From: Empedobacter tilapiae
GTDB lineage: Bacteria; Bacteroidota; Bacteroidia; Flavobacteriales; Weeksellaceae
DNA length: 64,000 nucleotides
Direction: 5' to 3'
Assembly: GCF_004785645.1 (NCBI RefSeq)
Contig: NZ_SRPE01000010.1
Span: forward strand, 301 to 64,300
A program made the position numbers and the translations under genes. Shown here one piece after another: positions 33,739 to 43,054 of the stretch (its first letter is position 1; every line of letters starts with the position of its first letter). Under the pieces are notes generated by a model. That model made no database searches. It was not told where the DNA came from and saw only the letters and a program-made list of their open reading frames with translations.

Positions 33739-34173
33739 ATGGAAAATATTTCCAAAAAAATAGGAATCGCCATAAGCTATTTATTTCGAGCTTTTTTAGC
33801 CTATGTTTATATCCCTCATGGTTATGAAAAATTAACTATAACAATTGACCCTCAAGAATATATCGATTTTGGTTTAAAGGGTGATTTTTTAGATTTCTAT
33901 CTCATCTGGGAAAGAACAGGTTTTATTTGGGTAATTGGTATGGCTCAATTAGTAGGAGGTTTACTTTTATTACCCAAAAGAACTAGTTTCTTTGGAGCAA
34001 TATGGTTATTTCCAGTTTCTATAGGCATGTTTTTTAGTCACGTCTACATTAGCCACGCAGTAGATTTCCTCTATTTCGATTTGATAATTCTAGTTTTGAA
34101 CCTATACTTAATCTTTGAACATTTTAATTTATTAAAAACAGTTTTCTTTCAACCTCAAAAAACATGGATTTAA
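33739..34173 (+). CDS. DoxX-like membrane protein of the receptor operon
   Basis: The 144-aa product has four membrane helices of the DoxX/DUF417-like form (YLFRAFLAYVYIPHGYEKL at the start, GMAQLVGGLLLLPKRTSFFG in the middle). It is 3 bp after the DUF4374 gene, so it is part of the same operon. DoxX-like proteins are often tied to redox tasks in the membrane. A role in electron transfer to imported ferric chelates is speculation. In Bacteroides the third Xus gene codes for a PepSY protein instead. Confidence 0.75.
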   Translation: MENISKKIGIAISYLFRAFLAYVYIPHGYEKLTITIDPQEYIDFGLKGDFLDFYLIWERTGFIWVIGMAQLVGGLLLLPKRTSFFGAIWLFPVSIGMFFSHVYISHAVDFLYFDLIILVLNLYLIFEHFNLLKTVFFQPQKTWI

Positions 34174-34299
34174 AAGATGTCACAATAAATCGAATTCTTA
34201 TTAATCTGAAAAATATTTTTTTTACATCTGTAAATTAAATCAAGGTTATACGTACTGAACTAATCTATTAGATATAAATTTATAAATATCTTCTCAAAA

Positions 34300-34330
34300 A
34301 AAGATCCTAACTCTTAGAGCTAGGATCTTT
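34300..34330. terminator. Bidirectional terminator between convergent iron operons
   Basis: AAAGATCCTA (34300-34309) pairs perfectly with TAGGATCTTT (34321-34330), with an inner near-match of CTAACTCT and AGAGCTAG. It separates the DoxX-like gene from the convergent PepSY gene, whose stop lies 4 bp away. Confidence 0.8.
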
Positions 34331-34333
34331 GCT

Positions 34334-35548
34334 TTATAAAAAACTTACCTGTTTTTTTTTCTTTCTTCTTCCCCACCATATCATAAAACCTGTTACTGGT
34401 AGAGAAGCACAAATTAAGCTTACAACAAAAGCCAATATTTTTGTAGGCAATCCTAAAATAGATCCAACATGTATATCATAATTTGCTCCAACTACTTTTT
34501 CTCCAAAGTTTTTATCTTTCGGATCATGTGTATGTAATAATTTTCCTGAATTTTCATCAAAAATTAAACTACTGCTGCTGTAATAAACTTGTTTTTTATG
34601 TGCAACATAAACTTCAAAATTTGGATGTTCGTGATCGTCCACATGTTCATGTCCTAAATCAATAGAGAAACCATACGAGCTAGGATAGTTGGTTTTTACT
34701 GTTTCAATAATCTTATCGAGTGTAGATTCTTGTCTTAATTCAATTGGCGCAGTTGTTTTGATATGAGAAAAATCTGGATAAGTTGTATTGCCTCCCGAAA
34801 ATATCACATAAATAGCAGCTTGAATAAAGAAAAAAGCATAAAATAATCCAGTAATAGAAAATATTAAAGCGAAAATTGAAGAATAAAATCCTAAGATATT
34901 ATGAAGATCATAATTTTTACGTTTCCAATTTTTTATGTTTTTCCATCTGAACCAGAAGCGTTGTTTTTTAGCAGCTTTATTTTTTGGCCACCATAATACA
35001 ATACCGCTAATTAACATAAAAATAAAGATAATAACAGGAATTCCTACCACATAGCTTCCCCAGCTCTGTTTTAATAAGAAACTCCAATGTATCATTTTTA
35101 CGATATTAAAAAAACCATTTTTTTCATCATAAACTCTTAAAACTTTCCCTGTATAAGGATTTACATAAGCTTGTTTATAAATAGGAAATTCATCAAAATA
35201 ATTCCAAGCATTTACATCGTGTTCATACCAATAGAACATATAAGACATGTTTTTATCCATTGGTATATTTACCCAATGAATAGGATATTTTTCTTGGGTT
35301 TGTTCGTCAACTAATTTTTCAAGTTGACGAATTGGAATAACTTTCTTATTCTCTACATCTTTTTCTTGATGATAGATAACATCCTTACGAGCAATATTTT
35401 CAAATTCATCTTTGAAAACGTATAATGCACCAGTTACTGAAACAATAAAAATTATTAATCCAATAATTAATCCAAACCAGAGATGTAGTTTACCAAATAT
35501 TTTTTTCAGTCGTGAACTTTTTTTAGATGATTTTCGCTTGGAAGTCAT
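34334..35548 (-). CDS. PepSY-TM inner-membrane protein (putative ferric-siderophore reductase)
   Basis: The 404-aa product has four membrane helices (the first around LHLWFGLIIGLIIFIVSVTG, later IFIFMLISGIVLWWPKN, and LICASLPVTGFMIWWG near the end) with periplasmic PepSY loops. Conserved histidines (LHLWFGL, MIHWSFLLK, DLHNILGFY, IHVGSILGL) are the positions that bind haem in FoxB-type reductases. It lies 6 bp after a TonB-receptor gene, the usual pairing in Bacteroidota and proteobacteria. It probably reduces the iron of the imported siderophore in the periplasm. Confidence 0.88.
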   Translation of the reverse strand: MTSKRKSSKKSSRLKKIFGKLHLWFGLIIGLIIFIVSVTGALYVFKDEFENIARKDVIYHQEKDVENKKVIPIRQLEKLVDEQTQEKYPIHWVNIPMDKNMSYMFYWYEHDVNAWNYFDEFPIYKQAYVNPYTGKVLRVYDEKNGFFNIVKMIHWSFLLKQSWGSYVVGIPVIIFIFMLISGIVLWWPKNKAAKKQRFWFRWKNIKNWKRKNYDLHNILGFYSSIFALIFSITGLFYAFFFIQAAIYVIFSGGNTTYPDFSHIKTTAPIELRQESTLDKIIETVKTNYPSSYGFSIDLGHEHVDDHEHPNFEVYVAHKKQVYYSSSSLIFDENSGKLLHTHDPKDKNFGEKVVGANYDIHVGSILGLPTKILAFVVSLICASLPVTGFMIWWGRRKKKKQVSFL

Positions 35549-35554
35549 TTTTTA

Positions 35555-37738
35555 TTAAAATTTGAATGTTAAACTTCCCGAAACATTTACTAACTGTTGT
35601 GGATTTGCTGTTGTATAACCAATCCAATAATGTTCATTTGTTAGATTATCTACTTTTACTCCTATTCTAAATTTCTTCGCATCGTAGAAAGCATTTGCAT
35701 TTACGATAAAATATTCTGGTAAATAAAAGGTGCTACTTATTTGATTTTTGCTCGCATAATTTGCTCCAATTCCGAATCCTAATCCTTTTATTTTACCATC
35801 TAAAAATTGATAACTTGCATTGAAATTAGCTAACCATTCAGAACCAGCAGTTGTTGGTCTTGTTCCTTCTAAAGAAGTGTTTATTGGGTTATCCACAACT
35901 TTCGAATTATTATAAGCTAATCCTCCTAACAAAGAGAATCCTTTTACTAAATAAGCATTTACTTCTAATTCTACTCCTTCACTTTTCACTTTTCCTGATT
36001 GAGCTTGAACAGCTTGGGAATTAGCAATATATTCTCCTGTATTTAATAATGAATTTTTTACATTGATATTATAATAGCTTAAAGTTGCATTAATTTTATT
36101 GTTGAAAATATTCATTTTTAAACCTCCTTCAAATTGATTTCCTTTTTCAGGATCAGAAAGTACTTGAGTATTTTCTTTATCTATGGCATAATATCCATTG
36201 CTTTTGAAACTATTTTGGTAATTTCCGAATACTGAAAACTTGCTTGGAACAAATTCATATACAAATCCAAGCTTTGGAGACCAAGCTGATTGCGAATATG
36301 GCTCTGTTGGGTTATTATATAAATTACCTCTTTTAGAATCGTTATTCTCGTAACGAATAGAAGCTAAAATATTTAATCCTTGTACTGGCGTAAAAACATT
36401 CGAAATGTATGCACTATACGTATTTAATTCCCCTTTTATAGGATATTCTGCTAAATTTGTTGCATTATTATACGAATCCATTACAGAATTATTGTTCATT
36501 GATGCGTAATCCCCATTTTTAAATGGTACCCAATCAAAATCACCAGAAATAAATAGCTGATTATCTTTCGTTTGCATATAATCTAAACCAACAACCGTTC
36601 TGTTTCTCATTTTACCAAATGTATAATCGAAATTGAAATTTTGTTGAATTTGAAAAGTTGTTTTTTTACTGTCTCTTGTTGATTGATCAGCACGCATAAC
36701 GCCTAATTCCGTATCTAATGGGTTTTTAGTATATCTACTTTCTGGAGCTACATAAAAATATGGGCTAAATCCATTCGATTGAGAATAAGCATTACTAATA
36801 TTCGTAGATGATTTTATATGATCGTTAATTTTATAATTTACTTGACCAAATAAATTTCTAACTTTTGATTTGGCTTTAAGACCATCTCCAACATAAGATT
36901 GTTTGTAATCTAATCCCAAAACTCTTTCAACATCATTCATATTATTAATCCCTAAAGAAGGATTACCTGCCAAGTAAAAAAACATCTGCTCTGCCATTGC
37001 ATTATTTTCGTACATTTCAAGATCAACGTTGATATCTAATCGATCATTTGGTTTGTATCGCAATGAAGGTGCAAAAGCAAAATATTCATTTCCACTATTT
37101 TTTTTCTGAAAAGTACCAGAATTTGTATAAGCAGTATTGATTCTGAACATCAATTTATTATCATTCGTAATCGGAGCATTTACATCTGCAGAAGCTCGAT
37201 AATAATTATAACTTCCACCTGCAAGAGTTACTGATCCATCAAAATTTTCATGAGGTTTTTTTGTAATTCTATTTACAACACCTCCATAAGAAGTAACATT
37301 ACTACCAAACATTGTAGCAGAAGGACCTTTCAATACTTCTAATCTTTCTAAATTCACAGCATCTATTGTAGTAGAAACAGGTGCTACTAAACCGTTACGT
37401 AAAGAGTTGTTGGAAACAAAACCTCTTAAAGTAACATAAGCTCCTCCATCACCAGATCGACCAGTAGAGTTCCACATTTTTTGCAAACCCGTTACGTTAC
37501 GATAAGCATCGTCTACTGTAAAAATGACCTGATGTTCTAAAATTGATTTATCGATACTCGAAAAAACTTGTGGATTTTCAATAAACTTCAACGGCATTTT
37601 ATTTGAAGTATCGGTATCTTTTTTTATAAAAGTATTGATAATTACTTCGCCTAATGTATTAGTCTGAATTGAATCTTTTTCTTGTGCAAAGGAAATAGAT
37701 GCATATAGTAGTGAAAGTACTATTGTTACTTTTTTCAT
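35555..37738 (-). CDS. TonB-dependent siderophore receptor (FhuA/FpvA-like)
   Basis: The 727-aa product has a signal peptide (1-18), a short extension, the plug domain (about 60-190; SGDGGAYVTLRGFVSNNSLR, LEVLKGPSATMFG) and a C-terminal barrel ending in VSGSLTFKF. The pattern is that of siderophore receptors of the FhuA/FpvA group. It lacks the carboxypeptidase-like N-terminal domain of the receptor at 30090, so the two likely differ in substrate. It forms an operon with the PepSY gene. A promoter and an iron-box candidate lie directly upstream. Confidence 0.92.
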   Translation of the reverse strand: MKKVTIVLSLLYASISFAQEKDSIQTNTLGEVIINTFIKKDTDTSNKMPLKFIENPQVFSSIDKSILEHQVIFTVDDAYRNVTGLQKMWNSTGRSGDGGAYVTLRGFVSNNSLRNGLVAPVSTTIDAVNLERLEVLKGPSATMFGSNVTSYGGVVNRITKKPHENFDGSVTLAGGSYNYYRASADVNAPITNDNKLMFRINTAYTNSGTFQKKNSGNEYFAFAPSLRYKPNDRLDINVDLEMYENNAMAEQMFFYLAGNPSLGINNMNDVERVLGLDYKQSYVGDGLKAKSKVRNLFGQVNYKINDHIKSSTNISNAYSQSNGFSPYFYVAPESRYTKNPLDTELGVMRADQSTRDSKKTTFQIQQNFNFDYTFGKMRNRTVVGLDYMQTKDNQLFISGDFDWVPFKNGDYASMNNNSVMDSYNNATNLAEYPIKGELNTYSAYISNVFTPVQGLNILASIRYENNDSKRGNLYNNPTEPYSQSAWSPKLGFVYEFVPSKFSVFGNYQNSFKSNGYYAIDKENTQVLSDPEKGNQFEGGLKMNIFNNKINATLSYYNINVKNSLLNTGEYIANSQAVQAQSGKVKSEGVELEVNAYLVKGFSLLGGLAYNNSKVVDNPINTSLEGTRPTTAGSEWLANFNASYQFLDGKIKGLGFGIGANYASKNQISSTFYLPEYFIVNANAFYDAKKFRIGVKVDNLTNEHYWIGYTTANPQQLVNVSGSLTFKF

Positions 37739-37752
37739 TTTAAAAATTTTAG

Positions 37753-37789
37753 CAAAGCTATTTCATTATCTTTATTTATTCTAAATTAA
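37753..37789 (-). promoter_or_regulatory. Promoter and iron-box candidate of the second TonB receptor
   Basis: The minus-strand -7 box TAGCTTTG lies at 37753-37760; a near -33 box, TTTAG, is at the right distance (about 37781-37785) and overlaps the 15-mer TTTATTCTAAATTAA (37775-37789, plus strand), which resembles motifs at 24375 and 30072. Binding there would block the -33 region. The rest of the 428-bp intergenic region to 38166 shows no gene or other element I recognise. Confidence 0.5.
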
Positions 37790-38166
37790 TTTTATAGTAT
37801 TTTTTTATTTTATTTAATTCACTTATTAAGTTTTATCTATAAAATAGTCAGTTGTTCAGTTTCAATAGAATTGTATATATTGAAGATATAATTCCTATAA
37901 TCTTATTTTTATGTAGTGACGAATCTCAATGGATTACAGGATAAAATATAGGAATAAATGATGGAATGGTGTAAAAAAAATGTAGAAATAAAATACTTTA
38001 TACTGATCCTTTTAACCTTTAAGTTAAATGCTCAAAAATTGAATTAATAAATATAAATTAGAAATTTATGATTTAATACCTTTTAAAGAAAGAAAATATT
38101 TTTTGAAAACATGAATTTAAAGTTATCTCGCTTTATTATTTTTATCAACAAAAAAAACGAGTAATT

Positions 38167-39246
38167 ATGAAATGGTCAAATAAAATAACAGAATTATTGA
38201 ATATTGACTTTCCAATTGTTCAGGCTCCAATGTTTGGCGTAACCACTCCAGATATGGTAGCGGCTACTTCAAATATAGCTTGTTTAGGTTCATTAGCTTT
38301 AGGTGATCTCGATGCAAATAAAAGTGTAGAAGTAATTCGTAAAACAAAACAACTTACAAATAAGCCTTTTGCTGTTAACATTTTTGTACATGATATTCCA
38401 GAAATAACAAATACGTTAAAAGCAAAATACACAAAATCAAAAAATTTTATAGAACAATTTGCCTGTCAAAATAATTTACATGTTAACTTGCCAACTATCG
38501 ATGAATTAACAATCAATAGTTATCATGAACAAATTGAAGCAATTATTTCAGAAAATTGTAAAATAGTAAGCTTCACTTTTGGAAATTTAGATCAACAAAG
38601 TATTGATAAATTAAAACATAATGGAACAATTCTAATTGGAACTTGTACTTCTATAGAAGAAGCAATTGTGTTAGAAAACTCGGGAATTGATATAATATGT
38701 GTTCAAGGATTAGAAGCAGGAGGACATAGAGGAAGTTTTGTAACTGATCAAATACCTAAAATTGGAGGTTTATCTTTATTATCTAAAGTTAACGAAACTG
38801 TAAAAGTACCTATTATTTATGCTGGAGGCATTTATGATGGAAAAACTTTATTAGCTACAAAGATTTTGGGAGCAAATGGGTTTCAAATAGGAAGTTTACT
38901 ATTAGGTTCGACAGAAAGTGGACTACAAGATTTTGAGAAAAAACGATTAAGAAAAGTCAAAGAAAATGAAATTGTTTTAACTAAAAGCTTTTCAGGAAGA
39001 TTCGCAAGAGGAATTAAAAACACTTATATTTCAGAGATTGAAAATACAGAATATATCCTACCATATCCTTATCAAAATAAACTAACTAATGAATTACGAA
39101 AAATCGCTAAACTTAATAAGAACACTGAATTTCTTAGTATATGGGTTGGACAATCTATAAACGAATTTAGTGATAACTCTACAGCACAAATTATCAAAAA
39201 TTTAATTAAACAAACAGAAACTATCAATTCAAAATCTGCACTTTGA
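38167..39246 (+). CDS. Nitronate monooxygenase family protein
   Basis: The 359-aa product is an FMN-dependent TIM barrel of the 2-nitropropane dioxygenase type. Characteristic segments are FPIVQAPMFGVTTPDMVAA at the start, VQGLEAGGHRGSF (with the catalytic-region His) near residue 185, and VPIIYAGGIYDGKTLLA followed by GANGFQIGSLLLGS for FMN phosphate binding. These enzymes oxidise alkyl nitronates such as the toxin propionate-3-nitronate. It stands alone. Confidence 0.88.
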   Translation: MKWSNKITELLNIDFPIVQAPMFGVTTPDMVAATSNIACLGSLALGDLDANKSVEVIRKTKQLTNKPFAVNIFVHDIPEITNTLKAKYTKSKNFIEQFACQNNLHVNLPTIDELTINSYHEQIEAIISENCKIVSFTFGNLDQQSIDKLKHNGTILIGTCTSIEEAIVLENSGIDIICVQGLEAGGHRGSFVTDQIPKIGGLSLLSKVNETVKVPIIYAGGIYDGKTLLATKILGANGFQIGSLLLGSTESGLQDFEKKRLRKVKENEIVLTKSFSGRFARGIKNTYISEIENTEYILPYPYQNKLTNELRKIAKLNKNTEFLSIWVGQSINEFSDNSTAQIIKNLIKQTETINSKSAL

Positions 39247-39326
39247 CAATACTTTTTCCATTAATCGTAAATAAATTTATATTTTTTTTATCAAATACCT
39301 GAGTTTTCTCAAAAAATGAAAAATAC

Positions 39327-39334
39327 TACATTTG
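39327..39334 (+). promoter_or_regulatory. -7 promoter element of a membrane AraC gene
   Basis: TACATTTG matches TAnnTTTG and ends 16 bp before the next ATG. No perfect -33 TTTG is at the usual distance (GTTTTC is close). A short leader of about 10 bases is implied. Confidence 0.45.
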
Positions 39335-39350
39335 TCTCAAGATAAAAAAA

Positions 39351-40487
39351 ATGGATAACTTCACATTTAAAGAAATAGCCGCTTTTATAGGAATTTTCCT
39401 TGTACTTGTACTTGCTATATTTTTGGTAACTGTAAAGACGAAGCACAAACTTTCAAACTGTCTATTAGCATTTTTTCTTTTTACTAATGCGCTCGATGCC
39501 ATCAAGTTTTTACAAAATGGGGTTCCAGTTAATTATATCAACCTCGAAGCTTTTCGCTGGAGTTCTAATTATGTAGTTTCGGCGACGTTTTACCTTTACG
39601 TATTGTCCGTTTGTTACACCAACTTTCGTTTAAAACTGAAACATTTAATACATCTTATTCCATTTTTCGCATTCAATGCGCTTATGATGTGGGGAATTTA
39701 TCTTAATGATAGACCTACGAAAATAATGTTCATCAACAGCATGAACGATATGCCACTCGTGCAATTTTTTCTCTACCTTTTTGAGGTACTGTTTCAAGTT
39801 TATTTCATTGCTTCTTTTTTGGTCATTAGAAAAGCTAAAAAAATCTATCTCGAAAATTACACCAATCCCAATATTTCTGCACTCAACGCTCTTTACAAAA
39901 TAACAATACTTTATTATGTTTTGCATTTTATTGTCTTGATAAGATGGTTAGTCACCTATATTTTTGGTGTGGGCGAGATTCGAGCATGGATTGTAACTAT
40001 TGATGGTTTTTCATTTTTGTTTTGTACCTGTTGGTATCTTTTTGTAGCATTAAATAATCCCGAGTTTTTCCGAGGTGTAAATTCGGATTTAAAACCAATT
40101 AAAGAAGTCGTTTCTGAAGAAAAATCTACTCCAGAAATTAACGAGGAGAAAAATGCAGCAATCAAATCTTTAAAAGATTTCATGGTTAAAAACAAACCTT
40201 ATCTCGATTCGTCATTAACAATTCAGAATCTGGCTGAGCAAGTTGAAATGCCTGTGAAAGATTTATCGACTTTGATTAATTTGTACATGGACAAACATTT
40301 TTTCGATTTTGTAAATGAATATCGAATTGAAAAAGCCATACAAATTCTAAAAGATCCCGCTCAAAAACAATTAACAGTTTTGGAAATTTTATATCAAGTT
40401 GGATTTAATTCCAAATCTTCGTTTAATACTTCTTTTAAAAAATATACTGGAAAAACACCGACCGATTTTCGAAAAGAAACTTTGTAA
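39351..40487 (+). CDS. Membrane-anchored AraC-family regulator
   Basis: The 378-aa product has about seven membrane helices in residues 1-235 and a cytoplasmic C-terminal AraC domain (about 270-375; LTIQNLAEQVEMPVKDLSTL and LTVLEILYQVGFNSKSSFNT, ending GKTPTDFRKE). This 7TM-AraC build is common in Bacteroidota and presumably senses an extracellular or membrane signal. It lies 126 bp before a serine-hydrolase gene, a likely target. Confidence 0.9.
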   Translation: MDNFTFKEIAAFIGIFLVLVLAIFLVTVKTKHKLSNCLLAFFLFTNALDAIKFLQNGVPVNYINLEAFRWSSNYVVSATFYLYVLSVCYTNFRLKLKHLIHLIPFFAFNALMMWGIYLNDRPTKIMFINSMNDMPLVQFFLYLFEVLFQVYFIASFLVIRKAKKIYLENYTNPNISALNALYKITILYYVLHFIVLIRWLVTYIFGVGEIRAWIVTIDGFSFLFCTCWYLFVALNNPEFFRGVNSDLKPIKEVVSEEKSTPEINEEKNAAIKSLKDFMVKNKPYLDSSLTIQNLAEQVEMPVKDLSTLINLYMDKHFFDFVNEYRIEKAIQILKDPAQKQLTVLEILYQVGFNSKSSFNTSFKKYTGKTPTDFRKETL

Positions 40488-40613
40488 AATCGTATTACTT
40501 TCTAAAAAATGAGTTCGATTTTTTTTAGTCGGTCGTGTATTAAAGCATTTTGACGCAGTTTTGCAGAAAAGTAATTATTATTGAATATGAATCACAATCA
40601 AATGGTTTCGCAT

Positions 40614-41999
40614 ATGAAAAATGCAATCCTTTTCTTTTTTCTAATTTTTTCAAGCTTCACTTATGCTCAAAATGTCACCGAAAAAATCGATTCCTTAATG
40701 AGTAAATCTTACGAAAGAGGTTTGTTCAATGGAAATGTTTTGGTTGCCAAAAAAGGAAAAATCATCTATCAAAAATCTTTTGGTTTTACCGACGAAACAA
40801 AGAAAACGCCCTTAACGAAAAACTCAATTTTAAATTTTGGTTCTATTGCAAAAGAGTTCAATACAGTTGCGATTATGATGTTGGTGGAACGTGGTCAACT
40901 CAATCTTGACGACCCGATTTCGAAATACGATTTCGATTTACCAAAATGGTCGGAAAAAGTAACGACAAGACATTTGATTAATTACTCCAGCGGAATTCCC
41001 AGAATAGAAAACGGGTTAATTGTTTCAAAAAACGATGAAGAAGCTTGGAAGATTTTGAGAAAAACGGATACGTTGTTATTTGAACCTGGAAAGGATTACC
41101 GATACGATAACGGCAATGTTTTTTTACAAAGAAGAATCATTGAAAAAATAACAGGAATGACTTTCCAAGATTTTGTAACGAAAAACATTATCAAACCTTT
41201 GAAAATGACAAATTCTGTATTTGACGCAAAATCAGGCTACAAAAACCGAACATCTTGCTACGATATGGATAATAACCGTTGCCCAGAAATGGAATTTATC
41301 AGTGGTTGGCTTTGGATGGACACCTATGATATGTACAAATGGATTGATGCGATGAATCATAATCGTTTAATTTCCAAGAAATCATTTGAAAAATTATTGA
41401 ATAATCCCTACACAAAAGACCATCAAGGTGGATCGTTTGGAGATTATTTTGAAGAAGAAGAATTGCAGCGTCATAATGGTGTTTCCTATAAATTTGAATC
41501 GCTGGTGTTAAATGATATGAAAAACGATGTCGTTATCATTTTAGCATCCAACAATCGGAATAAAGTTTGGGATTTAGGACATATTATTCGCGAAATTATG
41601 TTAGGGAAACTTTTTGAAATTCCTAAAAAATCGGTTTATCAAGCTTTAAGAAAAGAAGCACAAACCGACGTCAATAAAGCGATTGAAAATTATTATCAAC
41701 TGAAAAAGACTTCCGAAAAAGAATATAGTTTTGACAATGCAATCGAAATCAACACATTGGGCTACGAATTATTGCGAGCGGGCAAAATCAACGAATCCAT
41801 CAAGATATTTCAATTGGTTGTAAAAGAGTTTCCAAATAACGCAAGTGTTGCTGATAGTTTGGGCGAAGCTTACCTTACCAACAAACAATACGATTTAGCG
41901 TTAGAATGGTACAACAAAGCCATCAACCTTGGCGGAACCAAAGGTAATGCCGAAAGAATGATTGAGAAAATCGAAAAAATCATCAATTCAAAGCCATAA
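40614..41999 (+). CDS. Secreted class C beta-lactamase-like serine hydrolase with TPR tail
   Basis: The better start is 40614 (MKNAILFFFLIFSSFTYAQ), which gives an intact signal peptide; upstream Met codons add 11 residues. The 461-aa product has the beta-lactamase/transpeptidase fold with the serine in NFGSIAKEF (SxxK) and the YSSG tyrosine motif. A HxG-type third motif (HNGV) follows near residue 280. The C-terminus (about 380-455) is TPR-like (ASVADSLGEAYLTNKQYDL). The role is probably periplasmic or surface peptidase/esterase rather than a true beta-lactamase. Confidence 0.85.
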   Translation: MKNAILFFFLIFSSFTYAQNVTEKIDSLMSKSYERGLFNGNVLVAKKGKIIYQKSFGFTDETKKTPLTKNSILNFGSIAKEFNTVAIMMLVERGQLNLDDPISKYDFDLPKWSEKVTTRHLINYSSGIPRIENGLIVSKNDEEAWKILRKTDTLLFEPGKDYRYDNGNVFLQRRIIEKITGMTFQDFVTKNIIKPLKMTNSVFDAKSGYKNRTSCYDMDNNRCPEMEFISGWLWMDTYDMYKWIDAMNHNRLISKKSFEKLLNNPYTKDHQGGSFGDYFEEEELQRHNGVSYKFESLVLNDMKNDVVIILASNNRNKVWDLGHIIREIMLGKLFEIPKKSVYQALRKEAQTDVNKAIENYYQLKKTSEKEYSFDNAIEINTLGYELLRAGKINESIKIFQLVVKEFPNNASVADSLGEAYLTNKQYDLALEWYNKAINLGGTKGNAERMIEKIEKIINSKP

Positions 42000-42016
42000 T
42001 ATATTTACAATGAAAC

Positions 42017-42052
42017 AATAAAGCCTAAAACTTTTTGGTTTAAGGCTTTATT
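42017..42052 (+). terminator. Terminator after the serine-hydrolase gene
   Basis: AATAAAGCCT (42017-42026) and AGGCTTTATT (42043-42052) are perfect 10-bp arms with a 16-nt loop that itself pairs partly (AAAAC with GGTTT); T-rich sequence follows. Confidence 0.65.
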
Positions 42053-42170
42053 ATTTTTGGATTTCATGAACAAACTATAATTTTAAGATTAACATTTATT
42101 AACTCACTCATTTGACTCCTATTTTACTTCTATAGTATTTTTTTTAGTAAATTTAATCAAATTAAAAATT

Positions 42171-42578
42171 ATGAAAAAGCTCATTTTATTAATCAGTATT
42201 TCTCTCCTATTTTTTTCTTGTACAACCAATCAATCCACACAAAATTCAGTTCCGAATAAAGATGAGAATTCATTAAAATTCGAACCGAATGAAGATGGAG
42301 ACTATGATATTGTTGTATTTGATCCTCAATATGATATTTATTTAAAAACAACTGCTTTACCCAAAGAATATTATTCGAAAGAATATTACGAACAAAAAAA
42401 CCGCCAATATGTAATGATTTGGAATCAACGCTATATGCAACCTTTGGCTTACAATCCAGATTTGTATGCTGTTAGCATAGATTTGGATCCTTCTATTGAT
42501 TATGGATATGATTTTGAATATAAATTATTTAACTTTTTTCGATTCATTGAATATAAATATCGTGTCAGAATTAGATAA
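42171..42578 (+). CDS. DUF6146 family lipoprotein
   Basis: The 135-aa product has a lipoprotein signal (lipobox FFSC, Cys17). The mature part is conserved in flavobacteria as DUF6146 (DIVVFDPQYDIYLKTTALPK, YVMIWNQRYMQP, DPSIDYGYDFEYKLFNFFRF). No function is known to me. It lies 33 bp before a small cytoplasmic gene. Confidence 0.8.
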   Translation: MKKLILLISISLLFFSCTTNQSTQNSVPNKDENSLKFEPNEDGDYDIVVFDPQYDIYLKTTALPKEYYSKEYYEQKNRQYVMIWNQRYMQPLAYNPDLYAVSIDLDPSIDYGYDFEYKLFNFFRFIEYKYRVRIR

Positions 42579-42585
42579 TATCGTT

Positions 42586-42593
42586 TATTTTTG
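42586..42593 (+). promoter_or_regulatory. -7 promoter element
   Basis: TATTTTTG between the lipoprotein gene and the gene at 42612 matches TAnnTTTG, 18 bp before the start codon. No clear -33 box is visible. Confidence 0.4.
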
Positions 42594-42611
42594 CAAGCTA
42601 ATTTTAGAAAG

Positions 42612-43010
42612 ATGAACGATTTCTCAACCCATATATACAATCAAATTGTTGAAGCTCTGCCAGATTTAGTAGATCTTCAAAAAAAAAATACAGAACTATT
42701 AGAGTTTCATATCGAGAATGAATACAAGTCAACTTTTGGTGATCTTTATATTCAGACTTCGGATGATGATAAGATTTGGATCAAATCCTCTTTCCCTTTT
42801 ACAACTTACGAAGTAGATTCTGTTGAGGAACTTTTGTATATTTTAGAAGGTTTGTTGTTCAACCAATTATTCTGGGTAATTAGTTATGATGATGGCGATT
42901 GGGATGATACTTTTCTGATGCTGAAAGACCAAGAAATTAAAACTGAAGAAGGTTTTACTTATAAAATTCTTTCTTGGAACGGAAAAAATGATAAAGTTAT
43001 TAATGCTTAA
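42612..43010 (+). CDS. Hypothetical cytoplasmic protein
   Basis: With the start at 42612 ([20 protein letters not shown]), the 132-aa product is acidic and shows no signal peptide or catalytic motif ([20 protein letters not shown] in the C-terminal half is WI-rich). I recognise no family. It sits just before prfB, which has its own promoter. Confidence 0.65.
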   Translation: MNDFSTHIYNQIVEALPDLVDLQKKNTELLEFHIENEYKSTFGDLYIQTSDDDKIWIKSSFPFTTYEVDSVEELLYILEGLLFNQLFWVISYDDGDWDDTFLMLKDQEIKTEEGFTYKILSWNGKNDKVINA

Positions 43011-43015
43011 TCTAT

Positions 43016-43049
43016 TTTGTTCTTAAAATCCTCTATTTTTATACATTTG
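43016..43049 (+). promoter_or_regulatory. prfB promoter
   Basis: TTTG (43016-43019) and TACATTTG (43042-43049) are separated by 22 bp, a full match to the Bacteroidota consensus. The -7 box ends 5 bp before the prfB ATG, so the transcript should start at or next to the start codon (leaderless or nearly so). Confidence 0.65.
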
Positions 43050-43054
43050 CAATT

